Both the position numbers and the translations under genes were made by a program. Shown here piece by piece: positions 21,738 to 32,235 of a DNA stretch of 64,000 nt. The notes under the pieces are model-generated. The model was not told the DNA's origin. It did no database searches and was given only the letters and a program-made list of their open reading frames with translations. The stretch covers positions 1-64,000 of the forward strand of contig JBAKBP010004413.1 of the NCBI GenBank assembly GCA_037953745.1, written 5' to 3'. The DNA comes from Lithodes maja (taxonomy: Eukaryota; Arthropoda; Malacostraca; Decapoda; Lithodidae). Position 1 is the stretch's first letter. Every line of letters begins with the position of its first letter.

Positions 21738-24476
21738 TTGGAGGAAGATGGGGATGCGAAGCCGGGAGATTTCTTTAGGCTCAACAGGATATTGTACCGC
21801 AGATTTCTAGACCCCAAATCGAAGTGGGAGGGCGGTGCGAGGGTAGTAGACCAGGTGGTTGTTCCAAATAAGTATAGAGAGTCCTTATTGTGTCTGGCGC
21901 ATGATGTGCCGGTGGCGGGTCATTTGGGGGTAACAAAAACATTGGCGGCATTGGGCAGGTTTTTCTGGTGGCCTGGGGTCAAGGCTGATGTCTGTGCATG
22001 GGTGGCTGGGTGTGCGACCTGCCAGACAACGGGGAAGCCTAACCAGACCATCCCGAAGGCACCTTTGTTTCCCATACCTGTCACCGGGCCTCCGTTCAGC
22101 AAAGTTGTAGTAGATTTGGTTGGCCCTTTCCCGCCTACTAGTAGTGGCAATAAATTCCTGTTGACAATCATGGATGTGGCTACGAGATACCCGGACGCAT
22201 ACCCCATGAGAAACGGCTCGGCAAAGGCAGTTGTTAAAAACTTATTATTGTTCTGTTCCCGTTATGGATTTCCACGTGAGGTGCAGTCAGACCAGGGGAG
22301 CAATTTTACATCCAAATTGTTCAAGCAAACCCTTCAGTTGCACGGTATATGTTCTGTAGTGTCGTCAGCCTACCATCCCGAGAGTCAGGGAGTCTTGGAG
22401 CGGTGGCACTCGACCCTGAAGAGTATGCTACGCTGTTACTGTGCAGAACATGACACTGATTGGGATTTGGGTCTGCCGTATGTTCTGTTCGCTGCACGTG
22501 AAGTCCCAGGAGAGAGCCTGGGGTTCAGTCCAAATCAACTAGTCTTTGGCCATAATGTGAGAGGACCTTTAAGTATGGTGAAAGAGATCTGGGAGGGCGA
22601 AGAGAAGCCGGGGTCTGTACTTAAATATATCCTTGAGAGCCGGGAGAGACTTATAGGTTGCATGGCAGCGGCAGGTAATAACTTGGTTAATGCACAGGCG
22701 GTCATGAAGCACCAGTATGACGCCAAGGTGAAGCTTCGGGAGTTTTCGGTGGGTCAGGAGGTAATGTTGCTTTTACCTTTGCCTGGACACCCCCTTTCTG
22801 CCAAGTTCATTGGGCCGTATGTGGTGGCTAAGAAACTGTCCGACCTTGATTATCTCGTTGCAACACCTGACCGTAGAAAAAAACATCAGTTATGTCATGT
22901 TAACCTCATGAAAGAGTATGTGAGACGCCCCTCAGAGCCTCTCACTGTCCCTGTGCTGGCCTGCAGCGGCCAGGGTGGAGAAGGAGGTGGGGACAGTCAT
23001 GCTGCTGAGGAGGATAGCTGGGACTGTGTCATTTCCGCGGAACAGTGGGCGGGGAATACTGAACAAGAGGCTAGGCAAGCTGTAAGTCACCTGCCTGAGC
23101 ACCAGGGTGCTGCTGTCCTAGGCCTGTTCAGGTCATACCCCTCTGTTTTCGCCGAACACCCAGGTCTCACTACTCAGGTAACGCACGACGTGGACGTCGG
23201 TGATAATGTGCCCTTCAAGTCAGTGCCCTACCGTGTGCCCCCGGTAAAGTTGCCAGCTTTACGGGAGGAGTTAAAGTACATGGTTGAGAGAGGGATGATC
23301 ACTGAAGGTTGTGTGAAGTGGACATCACCCGTCACGTTGCAGCCAAAACCTGACGGCAAGGTGCGGTTCTGCATAGATTTTCGTAGGCTAAATGGCTTGA
23401 CCACTACCAACCCTTACCCTTTGCCTCGAGTTGACGACAGCGTGGACAAGATAGGGAATGCAAAGTACCTTACTAAAATTGATCTCGTAAAAGGCTACTG
23501 GCAAGTACCCCTGTCGGACCGAGCTAAGAAAGTTTGTGGTTTTGTGGTAGATGGCAAGACCTACCAATGTAACGTAATGCCTTATGGGCTTAAGAACGCA
23601 CCTGCCACGTTTCAGAACCTGATGAACGATATTTGTGACGAAATCCCTAACTGCACGGTCTACCTTGATGACGTGATAGTGTATGATGACAATTTTGAAA
23701 ATCACCTAAGGCACTTAGAGACCCTGTTTGGGAAGTTGCACGATGCTGGGCTGGTGGTGAACCTGAGGAAGTGCGAGTTTGTAAAGGCTACTGTGCAGTA
23801 TCTTGGCTTCGTGGTCGGGTTAGGCCGGGTGTGCCCCCCCCTGAGCAAGATACAGGCTATCAATATGTTTCCCAGGCCCACCACTAAGCGCCAGGTCATG
23901 CGGTTCCTAGGTATGATAGGCTATTATAGGCGCTTCATCCGGGGATACTCTACTGTCTTAGGACCGTTAACTGATCTACTGTCGAAGTCAGTGAAGTTCT
24001 GTTGGGCTGCGGAGTGTCAGAGGGCTTTCGACCTAGTCAAGCACCTGCTGTGTACACATCCGATTTTGAGAGCCCCAGACTTCTCCAGGAGTTTTCAGCT
24101 GGCAACTGATGCCAGCGGTGTGGGTGCCGGGGCAGTGTTACTGCAGACTGATTCCGAGGGCTTGGAACACCCAGTGAGCTTCTTTTCTCGCAAGTTTAAT
24201 TCGGCACAAAGGAATTACTCGACTATAGAGAAGGAGCTTCTGGCTATCGTTTTGTCGCTCAAACATTTCGAAGTTTATGTTCCAGCCTACGGCCCGGTAG
24301 TGACGATTTATACGGACCATCATCCCTTGAAATTCCTAAATCAGTTTCACAATCGGAATATGCGGTTGACCAGGTGGTCCCTAATGCTCCAAGAGTATAA
24401 TCTCAACATTCAGCATATTGCCGGGAGTGAGAACGTGATAGCAGATTGTCTATCAAGGGTTGATGATCCAGGATAG
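21738..24476 (+). CDS. pol: integrase, then reverse transcriptase and RNase H
   Basis: 912 codons open. Order: integrase zinc domain H55-x6-H62 with C92/C95; integrase core DD35E at Asp126, Asp185, Glu221; a GPY/F-like module (GPYVV, 359-363); gypsy-type RT with LTKIDLVKGYWQV (Asp582) and YLDD (642-645); RNase H with Asp791, Glu831, Asp860, Asp903. Integrase upstream of RT is unusual for Ty3/gypsy and matches Gmr1-type elements. No chromodomain and no env follow; only ~280 bp separate the stop from the 3' LTR. All catalytic residues are present. The first codon is TTG and is not a real start: the region was part of a Gag-Pol frame now cut by the stop at 21717. Confidence 0.95.
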   Translation: MEEDGDAKPGDFFRLNRILYRRFLDPKSKWEGGARVVDQVVVPNKYRESLLCLAHDVPVAGHLGVTKTLAALGRFFWWPGVKADVCAWVAGCATCQTTGKPNQTIPKAPLFPIPVTGPPFSKVVVDLVGPFPPTSSGNKFLLTIMDVATRYPDAYPMRNGSAKAVVKNLLLFCSRYGFPREVQSDQGSNFTSKLFKQTLQLHGICSVVSSAYHPESQGVLERWHSTLKSMLRCYCAEHDTDWDLGLPYVLFAAREVPGESLGFSPNQLVFGHNVRGPLSMVKEIWEGEEKPGSVLKYILESRERLIGCMAAAGNNLVNAQAVMKHQYDAKVKLREFSVGQEVMLLLPLPGHPLSAKFIGPYVVAKKLSDLDYLVATPDRRKKHQLCHVNLMKEYVRRPSEPLTVPVLACSGQGGEGGGDSHAAEEDSWDCVISAEQWAGNTEQEARQAVSHLPEHQGAAVLGLFRSYPSVFAEHPGLTTQVTHDVDVGDNVPFKSVPYRVPPVKLPALREELKYMVERGMITEGCVKWTSPVTLQPKPDGKVRFCIDFRRLNGLTTTNPYPLPRVDDSVDKIGNAKYLTKIDLVKGYWQVPLSDRAKKVCGFVVDGKTYQCNVMPYGLKNAPATFQNLMNDICDEIPNCTVYLDDVIVYDDNFENHLRHLETLFGKLHDAGLVVNLRKCEFVKATVQYLGFVVGLGRVCPPLSKIQAINMFPRPTTKRQVMRFLGMIGYYRRFIRGYSTVLGPLTDLLSKSVKFCWAAECQRAFDLVKHLLCTHPILRAPDFSRSFQLATDASGVGAGAVLLQTDSEGLEHPVSFFSRKFNSAQRNYSTIEKELLAIVLSLKHFEVYVPAYGPVVTIYTDHHPLKFLNQFHNRNMRLTRWSLMLQEYNLNIQHIAGSENVIADCLSRVDDPG

Positions 24477-24746
24477 TCGTGCACGGTGTGTGGGTTGAGC
24501 AGGAGTAAAATTAGGCTATCATAACGCCGTCCAAAAAGATTATAAAACAATAAAATAAACGAGAATTTTTTTTTTTAGTTTTGTAAGTCTTTATTGTTGT
24601 AGCATGATGCATGCGATATTGTGTTTTATGTATAATTCACACTTCAGTTGTTGTGCACCTTTTGCAATTAGTGGCAGCTAAGGGTAGCAGGTCGGTTGGT
24701 TGCCTGTCAGATTTTGATAATGCTTCTAAGGTCGATTATCTAAAAT

Positions 24747-24757
24747 CTTGGGGGGGC
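24747..24757 (+). promoter_or_regulatory. Polypurine tract candidate
   Basis: A CTTGGGGGGGC run lies immediately before the 3' LTR. It is the expected plus-strand primer position and is also present next to the corresponding LTR of copy B (46957-46968, CCCCCCC on the plus strand). Confidence 0.75.
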
Positions 24758-26576
24758 TGTGACGCACCCAGTGCGTGGCAACGCAACCTGATTGTACTCC
24801 TTGGTACTCCACTGTACCGCCACTGTGCGGTACCTCTGTACCGCTGTACCGTGCTGGCTGCCTATATTGAGTGTGACAACGTATAACTATGTTCTTTGTA
24901 TCTCTGCAAAGGTCTCGTCATGTGCTAACCAGTGGTGGGTTTTGTTTTAAGCCATGTCGAGACCTTCCATTTAATATGTAGTATCAATAGAGAAGTTGAT
25001 AGATAAGACAATGGGAGTTCAGAGAGAGAGAGTGAGTTGGGCTTCAGAGCGAGAGGGTAGCAATGCGCCACGCTGCCGGGGGGGTGGTTGCCAGACGTAT
25101 GGACCGGTTGGCAGCCTTGCGCTTATAGCTAGGCGCGACAGGGTTGGTAGTCCATTGCCGCCTGCCTATGCTGCCTGGGCTGCCCATGTTGTCGTACTGC
25201 ACATTGCCTGGAGGCTCGCTGTGTGTTCCATGATTAGGTTGCCTAGAACCTTTGAGATTCTAACATCCCTTGCCCTCTCTCCCAACTTCTCACGGTTGCA
25301 CTCTTTCTCTCTGACGACATTACTCTCATTTCATTCTTCTCTCTATTTAAATGCATACCCTTCCCTTGAGGTCCTAAAGGAGTTTCAGCACTCACCTCTC
25401 GTATTACTCTTAGGACAAGCATATATTTACATGTATTAGATTTAAGGGGTTAATGTGAACAGCGATCTTCTTGATGAGGATAGTTGGTGAACGTTCTACA
25501 TGTTCACGAGTTATATGCCCAGCTCATCATCCAATTTGTGACTAGACTAGTGCCATGTGTAAGAGCCCGACCATGCCCAGGAGTTGTCTGTAGAGGGGCG
25601 AGGACTTAGCCTTGATTTGCCTACCGAGCCAGGAGCGAGTGCAGTACCAGAGACTACAGCTCGCTCGTAGTGCCGGTATAGTAGAGTAACGTAATTTATC
25701 TGTCCTTGTGTTCTCTACAGTCTTTTCCTGGGTTCTCGCTTTCGGTGCTGGGACTCGTTGTTCCTGTGACTTGGCCTGCTAGCTAGAACACATGGGGATG
25801 ATGAGTGGGATATATCTTTATTTTACTATGCATTGCAGCTCTCTTTAAGTTTATGTATGTAACACTTTACAATACACATTACTCACACACAAGACAACAC
25901 TATTAATACTTTCATGTATCAATTAACTGCACTGTCGTTTTGCTGCTGTGTCCGGAGTTCTGTTGCATAGGGCGCATACGGACTCAGAGGGGAGACAGAG
26001 TGAGAGAAGCGAAGTAGCCTATGCGGTAGTAGGCTACCGGCGCAGTACTGTTGCCTGCAACCTTTTAGTTATTCCAAGTATAGATTCATTATTATAATAA
26101 GTGACTACTATTTATGTTCCTTCCATGTGTATTATTAGGTATCTACTGGATCATGAACATCTTGTATGCTACATGCTAGTGCATGTTAGTAGGGGACAGT
26201 TATTCTAGTGCACGCGCTTTCAAGTAGGCGTGTACATTTGTCATTTAGCATTTCACTGTCATACCTTTAGCCTGCTTCTATTCTACATTATTAGAGGCTT
26301 AATATTAACGTAGTTTCTTGAGTATTGCATTTCTTTAGTAATAACGTAACCTATAAATGTCTGAGGGAGTTTAGCCTCATAGCCTACCCCTGTTGTACAC
26401 TTTCGCCAAGTTAAGGTACCTCGTTACCATAGACGATAACTCTGTAGGGCGTTGGTGCTTTTGTTGTCTGGAGCATATAGTATTTGGGACTGGAATCGAG
26501 CGTGTCGTTGTCACATAAGCCATTTCTGTCCTACGATCAAGAATCCCGAATATGTATTGCCGATCCAGCCGTAACA
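24758..26576 (+). repeat. 3' LTR of Gmr1-like copy A
   Basis: 1819 bp, nearly identical to the 5' LTR. Differences noticed: a G for C in the CCGGGC(G)GGTGG stretch, GCATAGGG for GCGTAGGG, ACTCAGAGG for ACTCGGAGG, and CGCCAAG for CGCCGAG. It is followed by the CTAG target duplication. Confidence 0.92.
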
Positions 26577-27174
26577 CTAGTTTGATGTATTGAGACACAA
26601 ACAACTTAGGCTCTTTTTGTTGATAGGAATACTGCATTGTCGTGACGATTATTATTAGTGTTGTAGCGTTTAGGATATTCTTGGTCCCGACTGCATTATA
26701 TATCCTGCCTTTTTGTGAGCATAGCCTGCTCGAGCATTGTTCCGCTGCCAGCCTTTTTGGGGTTCCATTTCCGATTCGAGCATCTTGATAGCATCTAACA
26801 TTTAAAGAAGATTCCTTGTTGGTGTTGAAGGACTTTAGTGCACTTTCTTTCATGCAGGAGTGCCTGACATTTATTGATTAAAGTAACGTAAGCTGTAACT
26901 TCTCTTACCACCTTACTTTGCATACCATAACCAAGCACCTTCGGTTATAGGTAGTAATAGGCTGTTTTCACATAACATTAAGCCTAGAGTAGACGCACAT
27001 TTATTGAGAGTTTAATAACCTATTATTGCATATAGAACTCTGGAGAGTATTTGTGTTCTTTGTTCACTGGGAATATACATCAGAGGTTGGATCTAGCGCT
27101 TTCCGTTGTAGCATTTATGCCATTACTAGTCCAATGAATACGAACCCTGATATATTTAAACCTCAGTCGTAACA
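26577..27174 (+). mobile_element. Second solo LTR (family 2), right part
   Basis: Continues the LTR interrupted at 16077: CTAGTTTGATGTATTGAGAC matches 11889 onward in the intact solo LTR. It ends CAGTCGTAACA and is followed by CTAC. Confidence 0.9.
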
Positions 27175-27420
27175 CTACCACCCCCTCCTATCCCCTATCC
27201 ATCGTGAACACTCCATCCCCCATCAGTTACCTCAATAACTACTACCCCCCTCCTATCCCGTATCCATCGTGAACCCACACCCCTCCTCCGTTAAAGCTCC
27301 CATAATAACTACCACCCCCACATGCCCCCTACCCATCGTGAACACTCCCCCTCAGTTTCCCCACCTCTACCCATCTCTCTCTCCCCCCCCCCCCTCCCCC
27401 TTCAGCTCCCACAATAACTT
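27175..27420. repeat. Minisatellite (right half) with C-rich tract
   Basis: Resumes the 14530-14858 array (CTATCCATCGTGAACACTCC units, more diverged). A poly-C run lies at about 27386-27397. Confidence 0.85.
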
Positions 27421-27642
27421 CCACCCTATATATTATTAGGTTACTTTCTTTGGTCGTCCATTCAGCCTCTGGAAATACCTCCTGCACTTTCCATTGACAC
27501 GGTGTGACAAGGAAATATGGAGGGAGAGAGAGAGAATGAGAATATTGACAAAAACTGTAAGTACAGTAGTTCATGCTTTTTGAAAGCCAAACCTATATTC
27601 TAAGAGGACTTGAAGTGATAGAATGCCATCAATTGCTGACTA

Positions 27643-27853
27643 TAGGTAGCGTTAACGAACTTTACAATAATCTTGATCCGTGACCTCTCTGTATCTCAAA
27701 AGGGCCTAGAGCAAACTAGTTGTAAATATCCACACCTATTTACGGGTGAACTCTTCCCAAATGATTAAAACGTCAGCCAGATTGCATTCATTCATATCGA
27801 GTTATAAGAAGTTAAGGGACCAACATTATTGTCAAGTTCGTTGGCGCTACCTA
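27643..27853. mobile_element. MITE with ~38 bp terminal inverted repeats and TA target site
   Basis: 211 bp, TAGGTAGCG... on both ends. The left arm TAGGTAGCGTTAACGAACTT and the inverse of the right arm TAGGTAGCGCCAACGAACTT stay alike through ACAATAAT and beyond (~38 bp). It is flanked by TA (27641-27642, 27854-27855). The TA duplication suggests Tc1/mariner-type mobilisation; it has no coding capacity. Confidence 0.8.
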
Positions 27854-27855
27854 TA

Positions 27856-28918
27856 ATTGAATGTGAAACAAAATTACTAACGTCTTTGGAATTTTGGTAG
27901 ATGAACCCGAATCTACACTAAAATAATATTAGCAAACAACTGGCAAACTAACAAGTGTAATACACTGGAAGTTGTTGTGACAATTGTTCACATATAAGAT
28001 AATGATGATCAGGTGAAATATATGCTAGTGAACAATAAAAAGCAAACACCACAGGACGGTGAGCACAATGCAATATCAGGTAAACAACATGGCGTCTATG
28101 CATAAGAAGTTGCTGGGGCTGCAGGGCCTCCTCACCAAGATGACTCCGCGCCCTTGCCATCATGGCTGCCGTAAAGACCCAAATGGTGGTCTCTGCTTAT
28201 TGAACTGCCACACTTCGATGCCCTTCAGTAGGATGGCGTCACCTTGGTGTTTAGTCTAGCTAACATTAGACTATTATATTCAGCTAAGGAAGGACCTCTG
28301 AAAGCAAAGGAATAACATTTATTACAATGAACATCCAGACTGTCTCGTATTTGTCTACAACATGAATGAAATCCCCCAATGTAGGCCAGACTAAGCTGCA
28401 AATGGTTGTGAGTGGTATTGAACTGCCAGGGTCCCATTCCATCAACTGGAGGGACGCCGCAGAGGGGAACTTGTGAGCACAAAACACGAAGATGGCGGTA
28501 ATAACAACTTTGATGTACAGGCGCGCTAATAAGTCATGTCTCAGCTGTCATTACGTTTGGCTCGCTCTATGCTGTATTAATGTCTGTCAGATGTTGAATA
28601 GGGTACGTAAGTGTAGGAGCATGTTTGTATATCTCACTTGAAATTAATAAGTCAAGTTTGGATACTGCTGATACCAATTATTGATCGAAATGTACTTGGT
28701 GCCGAGACATACTTATTTGGCCGACTGTACACTATTAAACTTCCGAATGTCAGAAGAAGGACGGGAAGAAAATCACACTAGCTAAATATACATGGATTTG
28801 GTTTTATAATAAAACTTTCGAATGACAGGAATGACACAATGCATGACCTATCTTCAATGTACAGACCAGGCCTAGAGTCCTAATGAAATATTAGAAACAA
28901 CTTACGTAATTCCTAATA
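27856..28918. other. No gene or element recognised
   Basis: About 1 kb of single-copy-looking sequence. Several AACATGGCGTC / AAGATGGCGG-like words occur (28087, 28490), but no supported frame. Confidence 0.45.
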
Positions 28919-28919
28919 C

Positions 28920-29704
28920 AGGGTGATTCAAGAGAAATGGTACACAGACTACATCTTTAATAGTTTACATACATGTAATAGGTTGTCTTTTTGTTTCAGT
29001 CTAACTATGGTCCTGACAGTATAATATATGTGCGAGTGTCTAAAGTTGTATTTCTGTATAATTATGTATCTGACATGCCTTTCTCTCTCTCTCTCTCGCT
29101 CTGCCTCTAAAGATGGTCGTCCAATTCGTGTTTTTATCGTGCATACCTCCAGTTTCACAAAAAAGGTCAACCAGTCCTGCAATTGCCATCTAATTTCGTC
29201 TGGGGCCATCTGGATATCGTCCTTGGGAATATCTTATCACATGTGCATAAGACCGCATGCCAAAATATTCATCAAAAATAAACACACATTCCACTTGAGA
29301 AAACACCATCATGTGCCTTCTAAACACAAACAACTCCATAGACTGTACAGGCCGATAGTGTATTGATGTTTACAGCTGATGGTGAATTGCCATATTGTCA
29401 TCTTAATTACTTAACTATTACGAAGATTTTGTAGCGACGTATTCTGTAGATTATGAGCCCTTTGCAATATGATGATGTAGTGATATAGTAGTTTAATATT
29501 TTGTCATTAGGTATCGACAAATTAGCTGCTAAAAGATTGAATTTACCGTCACTTGGAATAAAACAGACTATAGTTAGTCTCAAACTGCCACTGGTGTGTC
29601 GTCAACACAATACTAGGGTTGCCAGCTGTTGGAAGGAACACATATTTTCCAATATTTCAAGGCCAGTCTATTGTAGGGTACCGTTGTGTTTGAATCACCC
29701 TATT
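28920..29704. mobile_element. Decayed DNA transposon with AGGGTGATTCAA termini
   Basis: The left end AGGGTGATTCAAGAGAAATG and the inverse of the right end AGGGTGATTCAAACACAACG share the first 12 bp. TA lies outside both ends (with a small asymmetry). On the minus strand near 29100-29210 a frame reads KTRIGRPSLEAE, resembling the GSV..K..SGRPS helix-turn-helix segment of IS630/Tc1/mariner-type transposases. A (CT)n tract interrupts it. This is a relic, not a working gene. Confidence 0.6.
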
Positions 29705-29759
29705 GTAACGATAATTGTATATACAATAATAAATGCTTGGCTAGCAGTAATCGAGCATA

Positions 29760-30240
29760 GGGGAGGTGTGGCGGAGTGGTCTTGCCACTGGACTGGTAAT
29801 CCAATGGACCCGGGTTCGAATCCCAATATGTCAATGGAAAGATATTATTGGGATGGAATTTGTGCTGTACCTAGTATCAGTGCATTACCACAGCACACCG
29901 AAATGCCAAAACAAAAAAATACCCTCATTGTTCCCTGATTAAAATACCATTGTATGAATATTCCCATATTCAAAAATATTCTACAGGGGGGGCAATGCCT
30001 AGTGAGTTAATTGCTCAATAGGTGGCGTTTTGAGAGTGAGGGTCCGAGTGTGAGGGATGAGACTGTGAAGTACAGAGGCGAGGCGGCTTCAAAGATGGGA
30101 TTGCTTAGAGCCAGGGTGCTTCGCATGTCGTACTCCCTAGACTGGAACAAGACGTCCCGGGCCTCACGTGTTCAGCAGTAAAGTGTAAAGGCTATCAGTG
30201 CCCGAGAGGAAGTAGTTGGAATATAGACAAAAAAAAAAAA
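29760..30240 (+). mobile_element. tRNA-Thr-like SINE (type A), copy 2
   Basis: Head GGGGAGGTGTGGCGGAGTGG, anticodon-position GGT, B-box GGTTCGAATCCC, conserved body and a poly(A) tail (30229-30240), followed by a (TA)n tract to about 30277. Confidence 0.88.
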
Positions 30241-30529
30241 TATATATATATATATACCGGTATATATATATATATACTAATAAGTATGCTACCAATAATC
30301 AGAAGAATAGAAAACGACTGATAATTTAATACCTATTCGAAATAATATGTATTATTATATGGATAACCTCAAATGAGATCTACATCATTATAATTTGGCG
30401 CTAAAGGAAGACTTCATTATTTGTGTATTTTTTCATTGACTGATTTGATATATTCTTTTTATTTTTGTTTTCTAGTTTCTTCCCTTGATCTCTTTCTAGC
30501 TTAAAATAAATATGCTAAAGACCCCTCCT

Positions 30530-30695
30530 TCCCCACCTTTTTGGTAGAAATATACACTAGCCAAAGGCCGATTCCTCATAAATTGCAAGCTCACTCTCGA
30601 CAACACCGAACACCAAAATGGCACAGAAGGTCTAAAAATCACCAAAGAAATGAGGCGAATGTCTCAACATCTCATAAGTAATGTGGCTAGTGCAG
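30530..30695. mobile_element. Diverged relative of the TTAA-flanked palindromic MITE
   Basis: Contains degraded versions of the blocks seen at 41.3, 57.7 and 58.4 kb: GGTAGAAATAT, GGCCGATTCCTC, AAATTGCAAGCTCACTCTCG, AATGGCACAGAAGGTCT, ATGAGGCGAATGTCT. No clear TTAA ends were read. Confidence 0.5.
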
Positions 30696-30746
30696 ACCCC
30701 CCCCATCCACCCACCCACCAAATTTTTCACTCCCTTTTATGCCATA

Positions 30747-31303
30747 GAGGAGGTGTGGTGGAGTGGTCTTGCCACTGGCCTGGTAACCCAAAGGTCCCGG
30801 GTTCAAATCCCGATGTATCAACGGGAAGATATTATTGGGATGGAATTTGTGCTGTACCTAGTATCAGTGCATTACCACAAGCCCACCGAAACATCAATAA
30901 AATACCCTCATTGTTCCCTGATTAAATAGCACTGTATGAATATTCCCATATTCAAAATATGCTATAGGGGTGCAATGCCTGGTGAGTTATCTGCTCAACA
31001 GGTGGCGTTGTGTGTGTATAAGTGTGAGACTCCGAGTGTAGGGGGTGAGACAGTGAAGCACGGGAACGAGGTGGCTTCAGAGATGGGGTCATTTTGGGCC
31101 ATGAGTGAGCACCGTGCCTCATGTGAAGGCAAGATGGCAGGTGCTCGTTGTACTCTACGTGCTTCACATGTCTCACTCCCTAGACTGGAACAAGACCTCA
31201 CGGACTTCACTGTTCATTGTAAAGCGGTGAATGTTAAGGCTCTCAGCCTATGCCTGAGAGGAAGTAAGTTGGAATATAGAAAAAAAAAAAAAAAAAAAAA
31301 AAA
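30747..31303 (+). mobile_element. tRNA-Thr-like SINE (type A), copy 3 (diverged, longer)
   Basis: GAGGAGGTGTGGTGGAGTGG head, GGT anticodon position kept, B-box GGTTCAAATCCC with one change. The 3' half carries extra sequence relative to the other copies (about 31100-31170), and the poly(A) tail is at 31279-31303. Confidence 0.83.
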
Positions 31304-32235
31304 CGAATTTCCGACGCCGCACGATGGCCTAATACAAATATGTTGATCGTCAGTTGGTAGGACATGTAGAGGACGTTTTGACAGTATTGGAGGTACTCTT
31401 TGCAATATTGCAACATTTTATAATGTCAGTGTTATGTATACATATTGACTCTTTCAAGATACGATGACACATCTCTGTTCTGCTCTATGGTTATTATCAG
31501 ACGTATATACTGTCTTCAAATCATAAATGGTATTTGGAAGTCCGAGGGTTAATAAATTGAGGTACTCTTTACCCATATATTTCCCAGAGATCCTTCCAAA
31601 TCTGTATAAAATTACTTAATTATAACCTGAATAAAGTGTCAAACTGTGGCATAATCCTCAAAGGTTTACAAATAAAGATCAAAACCCACCATAGGGCTAC
31701 GTGATAATTGGACATATATGGCGATTACCAAGTTACAGTGTTAGCAGCAATGATTTTCGTACTTCAGAATTGTGTATAGCACAAGCATATCGGTATTATA
31801 AACGATCTAGGTATAATAACACTGTAGAAATTTGATCAAACATATAAAACACGGCACATTAATTATAATAGTAAAATATAATGCAAAATGCGTTCACCTT
31901 TCATTAACTAACTTTTACATTTATATATACTTGCATGATATATTCATAAACCCAGATCTCCAAATTAGATTAATGTGGAAAAGATTGGAGTCTGCTGGGA
32001 GATCATAATTACATACTTCTAATTTAGGGATAACGAGGGGATTAATTCATATTGTTCTGAGCATCATAATTACTTCGGATCACGAGATAACCCTTCCAGT
32101 AGTTGATATCGGGTTTCAGTATTATATTATTTTCTTTGTTTGTTTTTTGGCTATTGTTAGATGCTATTAATCAGTTTAGTAAGTGTTATGCCACGGTGTA
32201 AACCAACTTGCAATAATATTTGTTTTCATAAGCTC
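31304..32235. other. No gene or element recognised
   Basis: AT-rich, no long frame, no terminal repeats seen. Confidence 0.5.

Larger units (their letters stand above)
16078..26576 (+). mobile_element. Gmr1-like Ty3/gypsy LTR retrotransposon, copy A
   Basis: A complete element: 5' LTR 16078-17896, primer-binding-like site, gag-protease-integrase-RT-RNase H, G-rich purine tract, 3' LTR 24758-26576, flanked by a perfect 4-bp TSD CTAG. Both LTRs are 1819 bp with TG...CA ends, and by eye I found only about four differences between them, so the insertion is recent. Integrase precedes RT, the pol order described for Gmr1-type elements. Coding is interrupted by a 1-bp deletion near 18760 compensated downstream, a CR1-like insertion (about 19095-20326) and a nonsense codon at 21717-21719. 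Confidence 0.93.

Noticed and set aside
24477..24757. Possible env gene between RNase H and the 3' LTR
   Set aside because: Only about 280 bp are available and no long frame or membrane segment is present.
26377..26853. 158-codon minus-strand frame
   Set aside because: Crosses the junction of two different LTRs, so it cannot be a native gene.
27948..28487. Small frames around GATGGCG words, considered as a host gene start
   Set aside because: All are short, without splice or protein evidence; no support for a gene.
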